Assembly (NCBI RefSeq): GCF_002158995.1
Contig: NZ_LOHF01000020.1
Coordinates: 1 to 33,542 of the forward strand
Direction of reading: 5' to 3'
DNA from: Pseudomonas caspiana
Lineage (GTDB): Bacteria > Pseudomonadota > Gammaproteobacteria > Pseudomonadales > Pseudomonadaceae
Length of the DNA stretch: 33,542 nucleotides
Shown here: positions 23,558 to 32,630 of the stretch, one piece after another
Layout of the letters: each line of letters begins with the position of its first letter
How positions within the stretch are numbered: the first letter of the stretch is position 1
The notes under the pieces: generated by a model
The model's input: only the letters and a program-made list of their open reading frames with translations
Told to the model about the DNA's origin: nothing
The model's database searches: none
Translations under genes and position numbers: made by a program

Positions 23558-23590
23558 GGGGAACGCTACGCGCGCCCCTTTACACGATCA

Positions 23591-24877
23591 TCAGAAAACG
23601 TTGATCGGGTAGTCAACGAAGATACGGGTTTCGTTGCCGCTGACGTTGTATTCGCTGGCGTTGTTGGAAACACGCAGGAACGAGTTGCGCAGACGCAGGG
23701 ACAAGTCCTTGGCCGGGCCGCTCTGCACGACGTAAGTCAGCTGGCTGAAGATTTCACGCTCTGTGCCATTGCCACGAGCGGTGCCGTCATCAATGTTGCT
23801 ACCGCGCACGTAGGCCGCTTTGTAGCTCAGGCCAGGCGTGACCAGACCGGACAGGTCAACGCCGTAGGCTGCTTGCCACGAACGCTCGTCTTTGCCGTTG
23901 AAATCGGACCAGTAGGAGTTCGCCAGGTAGATAGTGTTACCACCGTCACCGAAGCCGCCTGCACTTTGGTAGCCGCTGTAGTTGTAGCCGGTTTCGCCAG
24001 TGCTGCGCTGGTGCGCCAGGGTGAAGGAGTGGATACCCACAGCCCAGGTAGCCGCCAGGCTCCAGATCTTGTTGTCACGGGCGCCAGCTTCAGTGGCTGT
24101 CGAGAAGTTTCTGTCCATCTTGGTCTTGTAGCCGTTGAAGTCGAACGTCAACGACTGGTCAGGAGCCAAGGCAAACACGTAGTTCAGGTTTACGTACTGC
24201 TTCTTGAACACGTCTTCGTTGTCCGATGCGTAGAACGCTGCGGTGAACTCATCGGTGAACTTGTAGCTGGCGCCGTAAACGTTGATGCTTTTCAGGCCAC
24301 CACTGTCACGCCCTTCGGCAGACTTGCGGGCTTCCTGAGTGAAGCGACCGACGTTGACTTCCAGGCCATCGATTTCTTTGGAAGTGATCAGAGTACCGGT
24401 GAAGCTTTCTGGCAACAGACGACCGTTGTCATAGCTCAGCACAGGCAGCGCAGGCATTTGGTCGCCGTACTTGATGACGGTGTTGGAAATACGTGCTTTG
24501 ACGGCAGCGCCGGCACGCGCGAGATCATCAGCAGCTTCACCGCTGTCGCCCTGCTTGAAGAAGTCGATACCAGCGCCGCCGCTGCGACCTTTACCGCCGT
24601 CCAGACGAACGCCGTATAGACCAAAAGCATCGACACCCACACCGATGGTGCCTTGGGTGAAACCGGATGCGAAGTTGGCGGTGAAAGCCTGACCCCACTC
24701 AGCACGGTCAGAGTTTGGTGCGACGTTTTTGTAATCGCGATTGATATAAGCGTTGCGCAGCGCGAGATTCAGGTGGCTGTCTTCGACGAAACCCTTGGAA
24801 TCTGCCTGGCTGTCTGCCATGACCTGCCCAGCACTGATCAAACCCAGTGCAAGCAAACTGATGCGTTTGTTGAGCAT
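23591..24877 (-). CDS. OprD-family outer-membrane porin
   Basis: A 428-residue porin with signal peptide MLNKRISLLALGLISAGQVM (cleavage near MA/DSQ). AAGGA precedes the ATG. The mature protein starts 'DSKGFVEDSHLNLALRNAYI', the classical OprD opening, followed by WGQAFTANFASGFTQGTIGV. The central motif 'LPVLSYDNGRLLPESFTGTL' (about residues 143-162) and the C-terminal Phe of the last strand fit the 18-strand barrel family. OprD/Occ porins take up specific small substrates such as basic amino acids or carboxylates; the subfamily cannot be fixed by eye. The agmatine deiminase nearby makes an arginine-like substrate conceivable, but the gene has its own upstream region and terminator. Confidence 0.92.
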   Translation of the reverse strand: MLNKRISLLALGLISAGQVMADSQADSKGFVEDSHLNLALRNAYINRDYKNVAPNSDRAEWGQAFTANFASGFTQGTIGVGVDAFGLYGVRLDGGKGRSGGAGIDFFKQGDSGEAADDLARAGAAVKARISNTVIKYGDQMPALPVLSYDNGRLLPESFTGTLITSKEIDGLEVNVGRFTQEARKSAEGRDSGGLKSINVYGASYKFTDEFTAAFYASDNEDVFKKQYVNLNYVFALAPDQSLTFDFNGYKTKMDRNFSTATEAGARDNKIWSLAATWAVGIHSFTLAHQRSTGETGYNYSGYQSAGGFGDGGNTIYLANSYWSDFNGKDERSWQAAYGVDLSGLVTPGLSYKAAYVRGSNIDDGTARGNGTEREIFSQLTYVVQSGPAKDLSLRLRNSFLRVSNNASEYNVSGNETRIFVDYPINVF

Positions 24878-25122
24878 TTCTAGTTGTCCTTTTTTCTGCT
24901 GATTTGATCACGCGCTGTGGCAACAACCCGGAGGCTATCTGCGGCTGTCAAACGTCAAATTCGACGAGCCCGAACGAAATCATCGCAGTGGACTACTGAT
25001 GCACGTACATGGCGCGAGGCCACAGGCGGAGGAAGCGAATCCTAGCCGCCGGTCATAAAAGTGTCAATTTACGAAACTTTCTATGCTTATAACTGTCCGC
25101 ATCGACAGCTTTTAGAAGAGCT

Positions 25123-25323
25123 TCAATCCTTGAGTACGCTCAAAAGCGCTTCAAGCTCAGCCTCGTTGAAAAGGCCCGCCGGATAACGCTGAAGCAACAT
25201 TTGCCTCACGTCCGGGCGTTGAGGTTTACGCATACTGGTCGCTCTCAACCAGTCAGCCATCATCTGGCGCGCTTCGCTACTAGCAGACAAACCACGAGCG
25301 CGATGCTCTAGACCTGCGTTCAT
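25123..25323 (-). CDS. Small hypothetical protein
   Basis: A 66-residue, probably helical and soluble protein, with an AAGAGG-like site about nine bases before its ATG. It contains 'SSEARQMMADWLRAT' and ends 'LFNEAELEALLSVLKD'. I recognise no family. It lies alone between the porin and the agmatine deiminase terminator. The ribosome binding site and amphipathic C-terminus argue for a real gene, its small size against. Confidence 0.45.
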   Translation of the reverse strand: MNAGLEHRARGLSASSEARQMMADWLRATSMRKPQRPDVRQMLLQRYPAGLFNEAELEALLSVLKD

Positions 25324-25450
25324 AGGACAACCTCTTAAGTCGTGAGGGGCTAAATGTACTGGCCCTTTGTGACAGAAAGGCTAAGCGGGGACGTTTCAAT
25401 ACCGGCCGTCGACCCATCCACCAGGTTAAGACGCCAGAAGCGAAACCCAC

Positions 25451-25477
25451 AAAAAAGCCCATCACTTGGATAGGCTT
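25451..25477 (-). terminator. Intrinsic terminator of aguA
   Basis: On the minus strand a 9-bp stem (25477-25469 with 25463-25455, one G-U pair) with a five-base loop is followed by a run of six T (25456-25451). It lies about 60 bases after the aguA stop codon. Confidence 0.8.
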
Positions 25478-25533
25478 GATCACAGCAAGAACGACGCCAA
25501 CTATGTAACGCGATTGTAACCGCCCCTCTTTAG

Positions 25534-26640
25534 TCAGGCCCGATGAGGCGCTGGCTGTTGCTGGGTGAGGCAGTGGATATTGCCGCCACCCAGCAGTAAC
25601 TCGCGACCCGGGACCATGACCACTTCATGCTCCGGGAACAGTTGCTGGAGGATTTCCAAGGCTTTTTCGTCCATCGGATCGTCAAAGCTGGGGGCAATGA
25701 TCCCGCCATTAACGATCAGAAAGTTCACGTAAGAACCCGCCAGACGCACCGAAGGGTTGCGTTCCTGACTGCCGTGCACTTGATCGACGCCCGCACATTC
25801 TTCTTCAGTGGCGAACAAAGGACCCGGGATTGGCATCTTATGGACGACAAATGCCCTGCCCTTTGCATCCCGGGTGTTTTCCAAAATACTCAATGCCGCG
25901 TGACATCTTGGGTAGTTGGGGTCTTTGGGATCATCTGTCCAGGCCAGCAACACTTCGCCAGGACGCACATAGCAGCAGAAGTTATCGACATGTCCGTCGG
26001 TTTCGTCGTTAAACAGCCCGTCCGGTAACCAGACAACTTTATCCACAGCCAAGTTGGCGCTAAGCACTGCTTCAATCTCTTCACGAGAAAGGTGCGGATT
26101 ACGGTTGCGATTAAGCAGACATTCCTCGGTGGTGATCAGCGTACCTTCGCCGTCAACATGGATCGAACCGCCCTCCAGTACAAAGCCAGGCGTCGCGTAG
26201 CGCGGGCACCTTTCGATTTCCATCACCTTGCTGGCCAGTTGCGAATCCAGATTCCAGGGCGCGTACAGGCCGCCATCGAATCCACCCCAGGCATTGAAAT
26301 CCCAGTCCACACCACGCACTTCGCCTTGATTGTTGATCACAAAGGTCGGGCCGGTGTCGCGCACCCAGGCGTCGTCGTTACTGATCTCCACTACGCGGAT
26401 ATTCGGTACGTTCAGGCGCGCGCGCGCATTGTCGTATTGGGCTGCCGAGACCGCGACAGTCACGGGCTCGAAACGGGCGATGGCTTTAGCGACTGCAACA
26501 TGGGCCGTCTGCACCGGCTTGCCACCCAGACGCCAGTTGTCCGGACGCTCAGGCCAGACCATCCAGGTCTGGGTCTGAGGAGCCCACTCGGCAGGCATAT
26601 AAAAGCCGTCGGCGCGTGGCGTGCTATTGAGAGTGGTCAT
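25534..26640 (-). CDS. aguA: Agmatine deiminase
   Basis: A 368-residue guanidine-modifying enzyme that hydrolyses agmatine to N-carbamoylputrescine and ammonia in the arginine decarboxylase route to putrescine. The N-terminus DGFYMPAEWAPQTQTWMVWP and the segment NDDAWVRDTGPTFVINNQG are typical. The catalytic residues are visible: Glu/Asp in 'DDAWVRDTGP', His in 'DETDGHVDNFCCY', and the nucleophile Cys357 in GGGNIHC, twelve residues from the C-terminus, as in other AguA proteins. Ribosome binding is by GGAG at rather long spacing. The N-carbamoylputrescine amidohydrolase (aguB) is not in the window. It has its own terminator. Confidence 0.96.
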   Translation of the reverse strand: MTTLNSTPRADGFYMPAEWAPQTQTWMVWPERPDNWRLGGKPVQTAHVAVAKAIARFEPVTVAVSAAQYDNARARLNVPNIRVVEISNDDAWVRDTGPTFVINNQGEVRGVDWDFNAWGGFDGGLYAPWNLDSQLASKVMEIERCPRYATPGFVLEGGSIHVDGEGTLITTEECLLNRNRNPHLSREEIEAVLSANLAVDKVVWLPDGLFNDETDGHVDNFCCYVRPGEVLLAWTDDPKDPNYPRCHAALSILENTRDAKGRAFVVHKMPIPGPLFATEEECAGVDQVHGSQERNPSVRLAGSYVNFLIVNGGIIAPSFDDPMDEKALEILQQLFPEHEVVMVPGRELLLGGGNIHCLTQQQPAPHRA

Positions 26641-26964
26641 GGGTGATCAGGTCTCCAGTGGGGCGTCGAATCGAACAATCGATAGTTGGCGACTTTATAG
26701 ACGATAAAAATCGGGTTTAAAAGCTAAAAAAGCAGAATTAAATACATATTTCAGGCTTTAAGGCCGACATAAGTCTGCAATTTAATCTGTACAAGCCCGG
26801 TCGCGCAGCAAACACAGGGCCTGTAGGAGCTGCCGGAGGCTGCGATCGCGGTGTATCAGGAGAAATGCTTCGCAGCCTTCGGCAGCTCCTACAGAAAATG
26901 CATTTCAATCCCAATAGTTTGCATGCTTTCAAGATAGCGGCTTTAGCCGCGAGAGCATCAGCAG
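26641..26964. other. Intergenic region upstream of aguA
   Basis: 324 bases without a gene, lying between the aguA start and the stop of the kinase/aminotransferase gene on the same strand. It contains the REPIN at 26821-26894 and, at 26937-26950, a short hairpin (GCGGC-TTTA-GCCGC) just after that gene's stop. The aguA promoter should lie in the A/T-rich part at 26690-26760; no motif is clear enough to call. Confidence 0.4.
26821..26894. repeat. REPIN (same class as 21097-21170)
   Basis: Inverted arms 'ctgtaggagctgccggaggc' and 'gccttcggcagctcctacag' flank a 30-base spacer. The right arm is identical to that of the element at 21097-21170; the left arm differs at two bases. Confidence 0.88.
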
Positions 26965-29877
26965 TCACTCCAACTCAGCCAACACCTTCGACACGCTATC
27001 CACAAAAAAGTCCACGCTTTGGCGGGTGGTGCACATCGGTGGCTTGATTTTCAGGATGTTCAGGTAGTCGCCGGTGGGCTGCATAAAGATGCCAAGATCG
27101 CGCAGGCGATCGCACAGGTAGGCGGTTTCTTCTGTGGCGGGTTCCAGGCTCTGGCGGTTGCGCACTAACTCGACGCCCAGATAAAAGCCCATGCCGTGAA
27201 CCGCGCCGACCAGCGGATGGATATCGATCAGGGCCTGCAGCCGGGACTTGAAATGCTCGCCGACGATTTCGGCATTTTCCCAGAGCTTTTCCTCTTCCAT
27301 GACATCCAGCACCGCCATACCAATCCGGCAACTGACCGGACTGCCGCCCGCGGATGAGAAGAAATACCCCTCGGCCTCTAATGCTTCGGCAATCTCACGA
27401 CGGGTGATCACAGCGCCCAGTGGATGGCCGTTGCCCATCCCTTTGGCCATCGTGATGATGTCGGGCACCACGCCCTGCTCTTCGAAGCCCCAGAAGTAAT
27501 GACCCAAGCGGCCATAACCGACCTGCACTTCGTCGGCGATGCACACGCCACCCTGCTCTCTGATCATTTGATAGACCTGTTGCAGATAACCCGCAGGCAG
27601 CGAAACCCCGCCGGCATTGCCGTATACCGGCTCACAGATAAAGCCCGCAACCTGGCGCTGTTGTGCCGCCAGTTGCTGCAGGACATGCTCGACACTTCGT
27701 ACATACTGCGCAGCGCTGTCCGTACCTCGAAACTCGCCGCGATAGGTGTTTGGCGCCGTCACTGGATGCACCCAATCCGGACGTGTACTCAACGCCTGAG
27801 GGTTGTCGGCAATCGACGTAGAAATCGCATCGGTCGCCACCGACCAACCGTGGTAAGCCTCCAGCACGCTGAGCATGTCGCGCCCGCCGCTGTAAGCCCA
27901 AGCCAGACGAATCGCCAGATCATTGGCCTCAGTGCCGCTGTTAACCAGAAATACACGGTCCATGCCTTCTGGCGCCAGCTTGAGTAAGCGTTCGGAAAAC
28001 TCGGCAATCGCCGCGTAATGAAAGCGCGAATTAGTGTTCAGCAGCGACCATTGCCGCGCCGCCTCAGTGGCCATGCGCGGATGACCGTGGCCCAGCACCG
28101 CGACGTTGTTGAGCATGTCCAGATAGGAGCGGCCCTGCATGTCGATCAGATGATTGCGCCAGCCACGCTCGATCTGCGGCGGGGCCTGATAATAGTGTTT
28201 TTGCGAGCGGGCGAAGCTTGCGTCACGACGCGCCAGCAGTTCAGCGGAGTCGGGCAACGAGGGCGCATCGCAATCAAATCCCAGCAGCGCCGCAGGCGAC
28301 GGACATAACGCCCGCCATGCATCTGCCCAGGAAGGGGTGGTAAAGAGCGGCGGGCTCAGGTTCTCTACACCACACAATTGCACCAGCAATGGACCGCCAC
28401 CCTTGCCGATAATGGCCCCGGCAGCGACGCTGGCACCCGGAGTCAACTCAAGTCCTGCGCCCCATATCTTCAGGCTAATCTGCGCCCCCACCAATAACAA
28501 CGCAGCATCAGCGGTCAGCCTCAACGTACCGCTGAAAGGTGCGTGCAACGCAGCGGCTGTAGCCAGGTACAGCTCGACATGCAGGGCGAAAGTTTCGGGC
28601 TCTTTGGCGCTGTCGATCACGGTGCGCGACAGCCGGTACTCCCCGAACCGACTGGCTGACTGTCCGGTAGCTTGTGCAGCCTGTTTGAGCAACTGCTCAT
28701 CGATACCGCTCTGCGTCCAGTTGCCTGCGACAAAGTGCTCGCTGAGCACTCCCAAGTCCACCAATCGGAATGCTCCCCCGCTCAGGCCGGGCAGCAGTGG
28801 CTGATAGTCGATGACGGAGGCTGGCGGGGCACTGACGTTAACCGCCGCAAGGATCGCTGCCTCCATCAAGGGCAGCGGCACCGACGTCGCCACATCGAAG
28901 ATGCCCCATTCACTGTCGATATTAGCCTGAATGTAAGCATTATCAGGTTCAACACTGGCTTGCTGTGCGCTGCTCAGCACCAACACCGCAGCACGGGCCA
29001 CGATCAAAGGCCATAGCGCCTGCAGTTCTTCAAGTTGCAATGGGTTGATCGCGTGGTAAGCGCGAATGGCCGGCAGGATGTACAACGGGTCGCCATCGGC
29101 ATGGTGCAGCAGCGCTGCGCAGGTGACCGACAGATCAGCTACCCGCCAGGTACTGACCAGATCGCCGAAGTCGATCAAACCTTGCAACTGCCATCGCTGG
29201 TGATTACTGCGCGTCCAGACGACGTTATATTCGGTGATATCCAGATGCACAGTCTGCACTGGCAGCTTAGCAATCAGCGGACCTAAACGTCGCTGCGCCA
29301 GTTCGGCCGCCTGCGCGAGACACGCACGCTCCTCATCGTTACCAATGACTGGCAACAGATGCTTGATCAAGGCCTGTGCATTGCGCGGATCCCACTGCAA
29401 AACACGCTCAAGCCCGGGATGCTCAAAGCTGGCGAGGGAAAGATCCACGTGTGCGCATAACTCGCCCAGCTCAACCACGACGTCCAGCGGCAGATGATTT
29501 GAATCACTTAAAGCCTGACCATCGATAAATTCCAGTAGCCTGGCGTGTATTGCATAACCACCGATCTCTAGCGACAACAGTTGCTCGCCCGTAACAGTAA
29601 GCATCACGCCGGGGACTCTGGCTTGAGACTCTGCTGCAAGATGCCGTAGCGCAGCATGCTGCGCTTCCAGCTCCAGAGTTGAATAATCTCCATGGCAGAC
29701 TTTCAGGACGAAACGCCGCTCGCCAGTATCAAGCAGAAAATTACGATCCTGCTGACTGCCCAAGTCTTTCAGCGTGCCGCTTAACCCGTAGTGTTGCTCA
29801 AGCAGCTGCAGCGCGTGCTCGGTACTGACCTCTGGACAAGGCAGGCTGGAACGACGAATCAACGTGGCGAGCGGCAT
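26965..29877 (-). CDS. Fused APH-like kinase / class III aminotransferase-fold enzyme
   Basis: A 970-residue fusion. Residues about 20-330 form an APH/choline-kinase-like domain with the ATP Lys in RFVLKVCHGD, the catalytic loop HLDITEYNVVW (about 206-216) and the metal-binding LIDFGD. Residues about 390-530 are a beta-rich linker resembling an M23 peptidase-like or lipoyl-like fold, without a full catalytic set. Residues about 550-970 are a class III PLP enzyme: NSGTEANDLAIRLA, DEVQVGYGRLGHYFWG, and Lys812 in MAKGMGNG. Humans use separate proteins of these two kinds: hydroxylysine kinase and phosphohydroxylysine phospho-lyase. The fusion could therefore phosphorylate an amino alcohol and eliminate phosphate. 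That is inference; a conventional amine transaminase is also possible. GAGG precedes the ATG. Confidence 0.9.
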   Translation of the reverse strand: MPLATLIRRSSLPCPEVSTEHALQLLEQHYGLSGTLKDLGSQQDRNFLLDTGERRFVLKVCHGDYSTLELEAQHAALRHLAAESQARVPGVMLTVTGEQLLSLEIGGYAIHARLLEFIDGQALSDSNHLPLDVVVELGELCAHVDLSLASFEHPGLERVLQWDPRNAQALIKHLLPVIGNDEERACLAQAAELAQRRLGPLIAKLPVQTVHLDITEYNVVWTRSNHQRWQLQGLIDFGDLVSTWRVADLSVTCAALLHHADGDPLYILPAIRAYHAINPLQLEELQALWPLIVARAAVLVLSSAQQASVEPDNAYIQANIDSEWGIFDVATSVPLPLMEAAILAAVNVSAPPASVIDYQPLLPGLSGGAFRLVDLGVLSEHFVAGNWTQSGIDEQLLKQAAQATGQSASRFGEYRLSRTVIDSAKEPETFALHVELYLATAAALHAPFSGTLRLTADAALLLVGAQISLKIWGAGLELTPGASVAAGAIIGKGGGPLLVQLCGVENLSPPLFTTPSWADAWRALCPSPAALLGFDCDAPSLPDSAELLARRDASFARSQKHYYQAPPQIERGWRNHLIDMQGRSYLDMLNNVAVLGHGHPRMATEAARQWSLLNTNSRFHYAAIAEFSERLLKLAPEGMDRVFLVNSGTEANDLAIRLAWAYSGGRDMLSVLEAYHGWSVATDAISTSIADNPQALSTRPDWVHPVTAPNTYRGEFRGTDSAAQYVRSVEHVLQQLAAQQRQVAGFICEPVYGNAGGVSLPAGYLQQVYQMIREQGGVCIADEVQVGYGRLGHYFWGFEEQGVVPDIITMAKGMGNGHPLGAVITRREIAEALEAEGYFFSSAGGSPVSCRIGMAVLDVMEEEKLWENAEIVGEHFKSRLQALIDIHPLVGAVHGMGFYLGVELVRNRQSLEPATEETAYLCDRLRDLGIFMQPTGDYLNILKIKPPMCTTRQSVDFFVDSVSKVLAELE

Positions 29878-30130
29878 GCAACAACCTCAATCCTGGAATG
29901 AGCAGCGAGGGAATTTAACAAGGCTACAACTATAGGTGTGCCGGGCTCTGATCACCAAGTCATGCGCAGTAAGAGAGCGAGTGTCGGTTTAATGGCGCAC
30001 CACACCTGGATGATCAATTCTTTTCATTAACTATATGCATGTTCTTGGTTAATCCTGCTTGCACGTCTAGCCTTAAAACAACAAGCTATGCTTCATCAGT
30101 CTTAAGACCTGAAAGACACAAGGCAAACTC
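29878..30130. other. Divergent promoter region
   Basis: 253 bases separate the divergently transcribed fusion-enzyme gene and rmlB. Both promoters must be here. The stretch 30015-30060 is A/T-rich and contains candidate -10-like sequences for rmlB, but no pair is convincing enough to call. I see no gene or repeat. Confidence 0.4.
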
Positions 30131-31213
30131 ATGCGAATACTTGTTACCGGCGGCGCGGGCTTTATTGGCTCGGCGCTGATCCGTCATCTGATAAAGAATA
30201 CCGATCACGAAGTACTCAATTTCGACAAACTGACCTACGCAGGCAATCTCGAGTCGCTAACTGGCATTGCGACTGATACCCGCTATGAATTTGTGCAGGC
30301 CGACATTTGCGATCAGGCCAAAGTCAGTGAAGTGCTGGCCCGTTTCGAACCGCACGCCGTCATGCACCTGGCTGCCGAGTCCCACGTTGACCGCTCCATT
30401 GACGGTCCGTCCGAGTTTATTCAAACCAACATCGTCGGCACTTACAGCCTGCTGGAAGCCGTGCGCGGCTACTGGCTGAAGCTGCCTGAAGCCGAGCGCG
30501 AGGCGTTCCGCTTCCATCACATTTCGACCGATGAAGTGTATGGCGACCTGCATGGTGTCGATGACCTGTTTACCGAAACCACACCGTATGCGCCAAGCTC
30601 GCCCTACTCGGCCAGCAAGGCCGCATCCGATCACCTGGTCCGGGCCTGGCAGCGGACTTACGGACTGCCGGTGGTCGTAACCAACTGCTCAAATAACTAC
30701 GGGCCGTTCCACTTCCCGGAGAAGCTGATCCCGCTGGTCATTCTCAATGCTCTGGCAGGCAAACCGCTGCCGGTGTATGGCAACGGTCTGCAAGTGCGCG
30801 ACTGGCTATTCGTCGAAGACCACGCCCGTGCGTTGTACAAGGTGGTCACCCAAGGTGCGGTAGGTGAAACCTACAATATTGGCGGTCATAACGAGCAGAA
30901 GAATATTGATGTGGTGCGCGGCATCTGTGCGCTGCTGGAAGAGCTGGCACCTCAACGTCCTGACGGTGTTGCCAACTACGCTGACCTGATCACTTATGTC
31001 GTGGATCGACCGGGCCATGATCAACGCTATGCCATTGATGCCAGCAAGATCGAGCGCGAGCTGGGCTGGGTTCCTGAAGAAACGTTCGAATCAGGTTTAC
31101 GCAAAACCGTGCAGTGGTACCTGAACAACCTGGAATGGTGCCGCCGCGTACAAGACGGCAGCTATCAAGGCCAACGACTGGGCTTTACCGATTCAAAGGA
31201 TCTGATCGCATGA
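30131..31213 (+). CDS. rmlB: dTDP-glucose 4,6-dehydratase
   Basis: A 360-residue extended SDR enzyme that converts dTDP-glucose to dTDP-4-keto-6-deoxyglucose, the second step of dTDP-L-rhamnose synthesis. The NAD site TGGAGFIGS starts at residue 6. The catalytic triad Thr133-Asp134-Glu135 (STDEVYGD) and Tyr159-x3-Lys163 (YSASKAASD) are intact, and the NNYGPFHFPEKLIPL substrate loop is present. AAGG precedes the ATG. It is the first gene of the operon; its TGA overlaps the rmlA ATG. Confidence 0.97.
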   Translation: MRILVTGGAGFIGSALIRHLIKNTDHEVLNFDKLTYAGNLESLTGIATDTRYEFVQADICDQAKVSEVLARFEPHAVMHLAAESHVDRSIDGPSEFIQTNIVGTYSLLEAVRGYWLKLPEAEREAFRFHHISTDEVYGDLHGVDDLFTETTPYAPSSPYSASKAASDHLVRAWQRTYGLPVVVTNCSNNYGPFHFPEKLIPLVILNALAGKPLPVYGNGLQVRDWLFVEDHARALYKVVTQGAVGETYNIGGHNEQKNIDVVRGICALLEELAPQRPDGVANYADLITYVVDRPGHDQRYAIDASKIERELGWVPEETFESGLRKTVQWYLNNLEWCRRVQDGSYQGQRLGFTDSKDLIA

Positions 31214-32085
31214 CCAAAGGTATCGTCTTGGCGGGAGGCTCAGGCACGCGCCTGCATCCGATTACACTCGGTGTCTCCAAGCAACTGCTGCCCATTTACG
31301 ACAAACCGATGATCTACTACCCGGTCTCGGTGCTAATGCTGGCTGGCATTCAGGACATCCTGATCATCTCGACACCTCTGGACTTGCCTCAGTACCGCAG
31401 TCTGCTCGGTGACGGCAGCCAGTTTGGAGTACGCATCCAGTACGCCGAACAACCCAGCCCGGATGGCCTTGCGCAGGCGTTCCTGATTGGCGAGGAGTTC
31501 ATTGGCGATGATTCGGTATGCCTGATTCTGGGAGATAACATCTTCCACGGGCAGCACTTCGGCGAACAGCTTAAAACCGCCAGGGATCAGAAAAACGGTG
31601 CCACCGTCTTCGGCTACTGGGTCAAGGATCCAGAGCGTTTCGGTGTTATTGATTTCGATGAGAACGGCAAGGCGCTGTCCATCGAAGAAAAGCCCAAGGC
31701 ACCCAAGTCCAGCTATGCAGTGACAGGGTTGTATTTTTACGACAACGAAGTTATCCGCATTGCCAAGGACGTGAAGCCTTCGCCCCGTGGAGAGCTGGAA
31801 ATCACCGATATCAACAACGCCTACTTGCAGCGCGGCGACTTGCACGTTGAACGTTTCGGTCGCGGTTTCGCCTGGCTGGATACCGGTACGCATGACAGCC
31901 TGCTGGAAGCCTCCCAGTACGTGCAGACGATCGAACACCGCCAAGGCCTGAAAGTCGCCTGTCTTGAAGAGATCGCCTATCAGAACGAATGGATCGATCG
32001 TGAACACCTGCTGGAACGCGCTCAGTATTTTGGTAAAACCGGCTACGGTCAGTATCTGTTCAAACTTGCGGGGGAAAACCGTTGA
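31210..32085 (+). CDS. rmlA: Glucose-1-phosphate thymidylyltransferase
   Basis: A 291-residue nucleotidyltransferase that makes dTDP-glucose from glucose-1-phosphate and dTTP, the first pathway step. The start at 31210 overlaps the rmlB stop as ATGA; a longer frame from 31114 lies inside rmlB and is rejected. The signature LAGGSGTRLHP (residues 7-17) is at the N-terminus. KPMIYYPVSVLMLAGIQDIL, GDNIFHG, EEKPKAPKS and the WLDTGTHDSLLEAS substrate region are all conserved. The last codon overlaps the TTG start of rmlC. Confidence 0.97.
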   Translation: MTKGIVLAGGSGTRLHPITLGVSKQLLPIYDKPMIYYPVSVLMLAGIQDILIISTPLDLPQYRSLLGDGSQFGVRIQYAEQPSPDGLAQAFLIGEEFIGDDSVCLILGDNIFHGQHFGEQLKTARDQKNGATVFGYWVKDPERFGVIDFDENGKALSIEEKPKAPKSSYAVTGLYFYDNEVIRIAKDVKPSPRGELEITDINNAYLQRGDLHVERFGRGFAWLDTGTHDSLLEASQYVQTIEHRQGLKVACLEEIAYQNEWIDREHLLERAQYFGKTGYGQYLFKLAGENR

Positions 32086-32630
32086 ATGTAATTACCAGTG
32101 AGATCCCCGAAGTTCTCATTCTTGAGCCACGCGTATTTGGTGACGAACGAGGATTTTTCTACGAAAGCTTCAATGCCAAGGCCTTTGCTGACGCTACAGG
32201 GCTGCGTGAGCTGAGTTTCGTGCAGGACAATCACTCCCGCTCAGCCAAAGGCGTACTGCGCGGCCTGCATTACCAAATCGAAAATGCCCAGGGCAAACTG
32301 GTACGCGTGACGGCCGGAGAGGTTCTGGACATTGCAGTGGACATTCGCAAAAGCTCGCCTACGTTCGGCCGCTGGGTCAGTGTCAGGCTATCTGCGGAAA
32401 ACGCCCGGCAATTATGGATCCCGGCGGGTTTTGCCCATGGTTTTGTAGTGCTCAGCGATTACGCCGAATTTCTTTACAAAACCACCGATTACTACACTCC
32501 CTCAGCCGAGCGCTGCATCCGCTGGGACGACCCGGATCTGGCTATCGACTGGCAGTTGGACGGCACGCCGCAACTGTCGGCCAAAGATCAAAACGGCAGA
32601 GTGTTAAAAGAGGCTGACCTGTTTCCATGA
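32082..32630 (+). CDS. rmlC: dTDP-4-dehydrorhamnose 3,5-epimerase
   Basis: A 182-residue cupin that epimerises C3 and C5 of the 4-keto sugar. It starts at a TTG (32082), which overlaps the rmlA TGA and follows GGGGGA at good spacing. The resulting N-terminus MNVITSEIPEVLILEPRVFG is the expected one, and no early in-frame ATG exists. Catalytic His63 (RGLHYQ), the DERGFFYESFN substrate segment and the C-terminal 'YKTTDYYTPSAERCIRWDDP' containing the acid Tyr are present. Its TGA overlaps the rmlD ATG. Confidence 0.96.
   Translation: MNVITSEIPEVLILEPRVFGDERGFFYESFNAKAFADATGLRELSFVQDNHSRSAKGVLRGLHYQIENAQGKLVRVTAGEVLDIAVDIRKSSPTFGRWVSVRLSAENARQLWIPAGFAHGFVVLSDYAEFLYKTTDYYTPSAERCIRWDDPDLAIDWQLDGTPQLSAKDQNGRVLKEADLFP

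Noticed and set aside
25280..25483. 67-codon minus-strand frame starting MIKPIQVMGFF
   Set aside because: Its first codons are the aguA terminator stem and T-run read as protein, and it overlaps the start of the small gene at 25123-25323.
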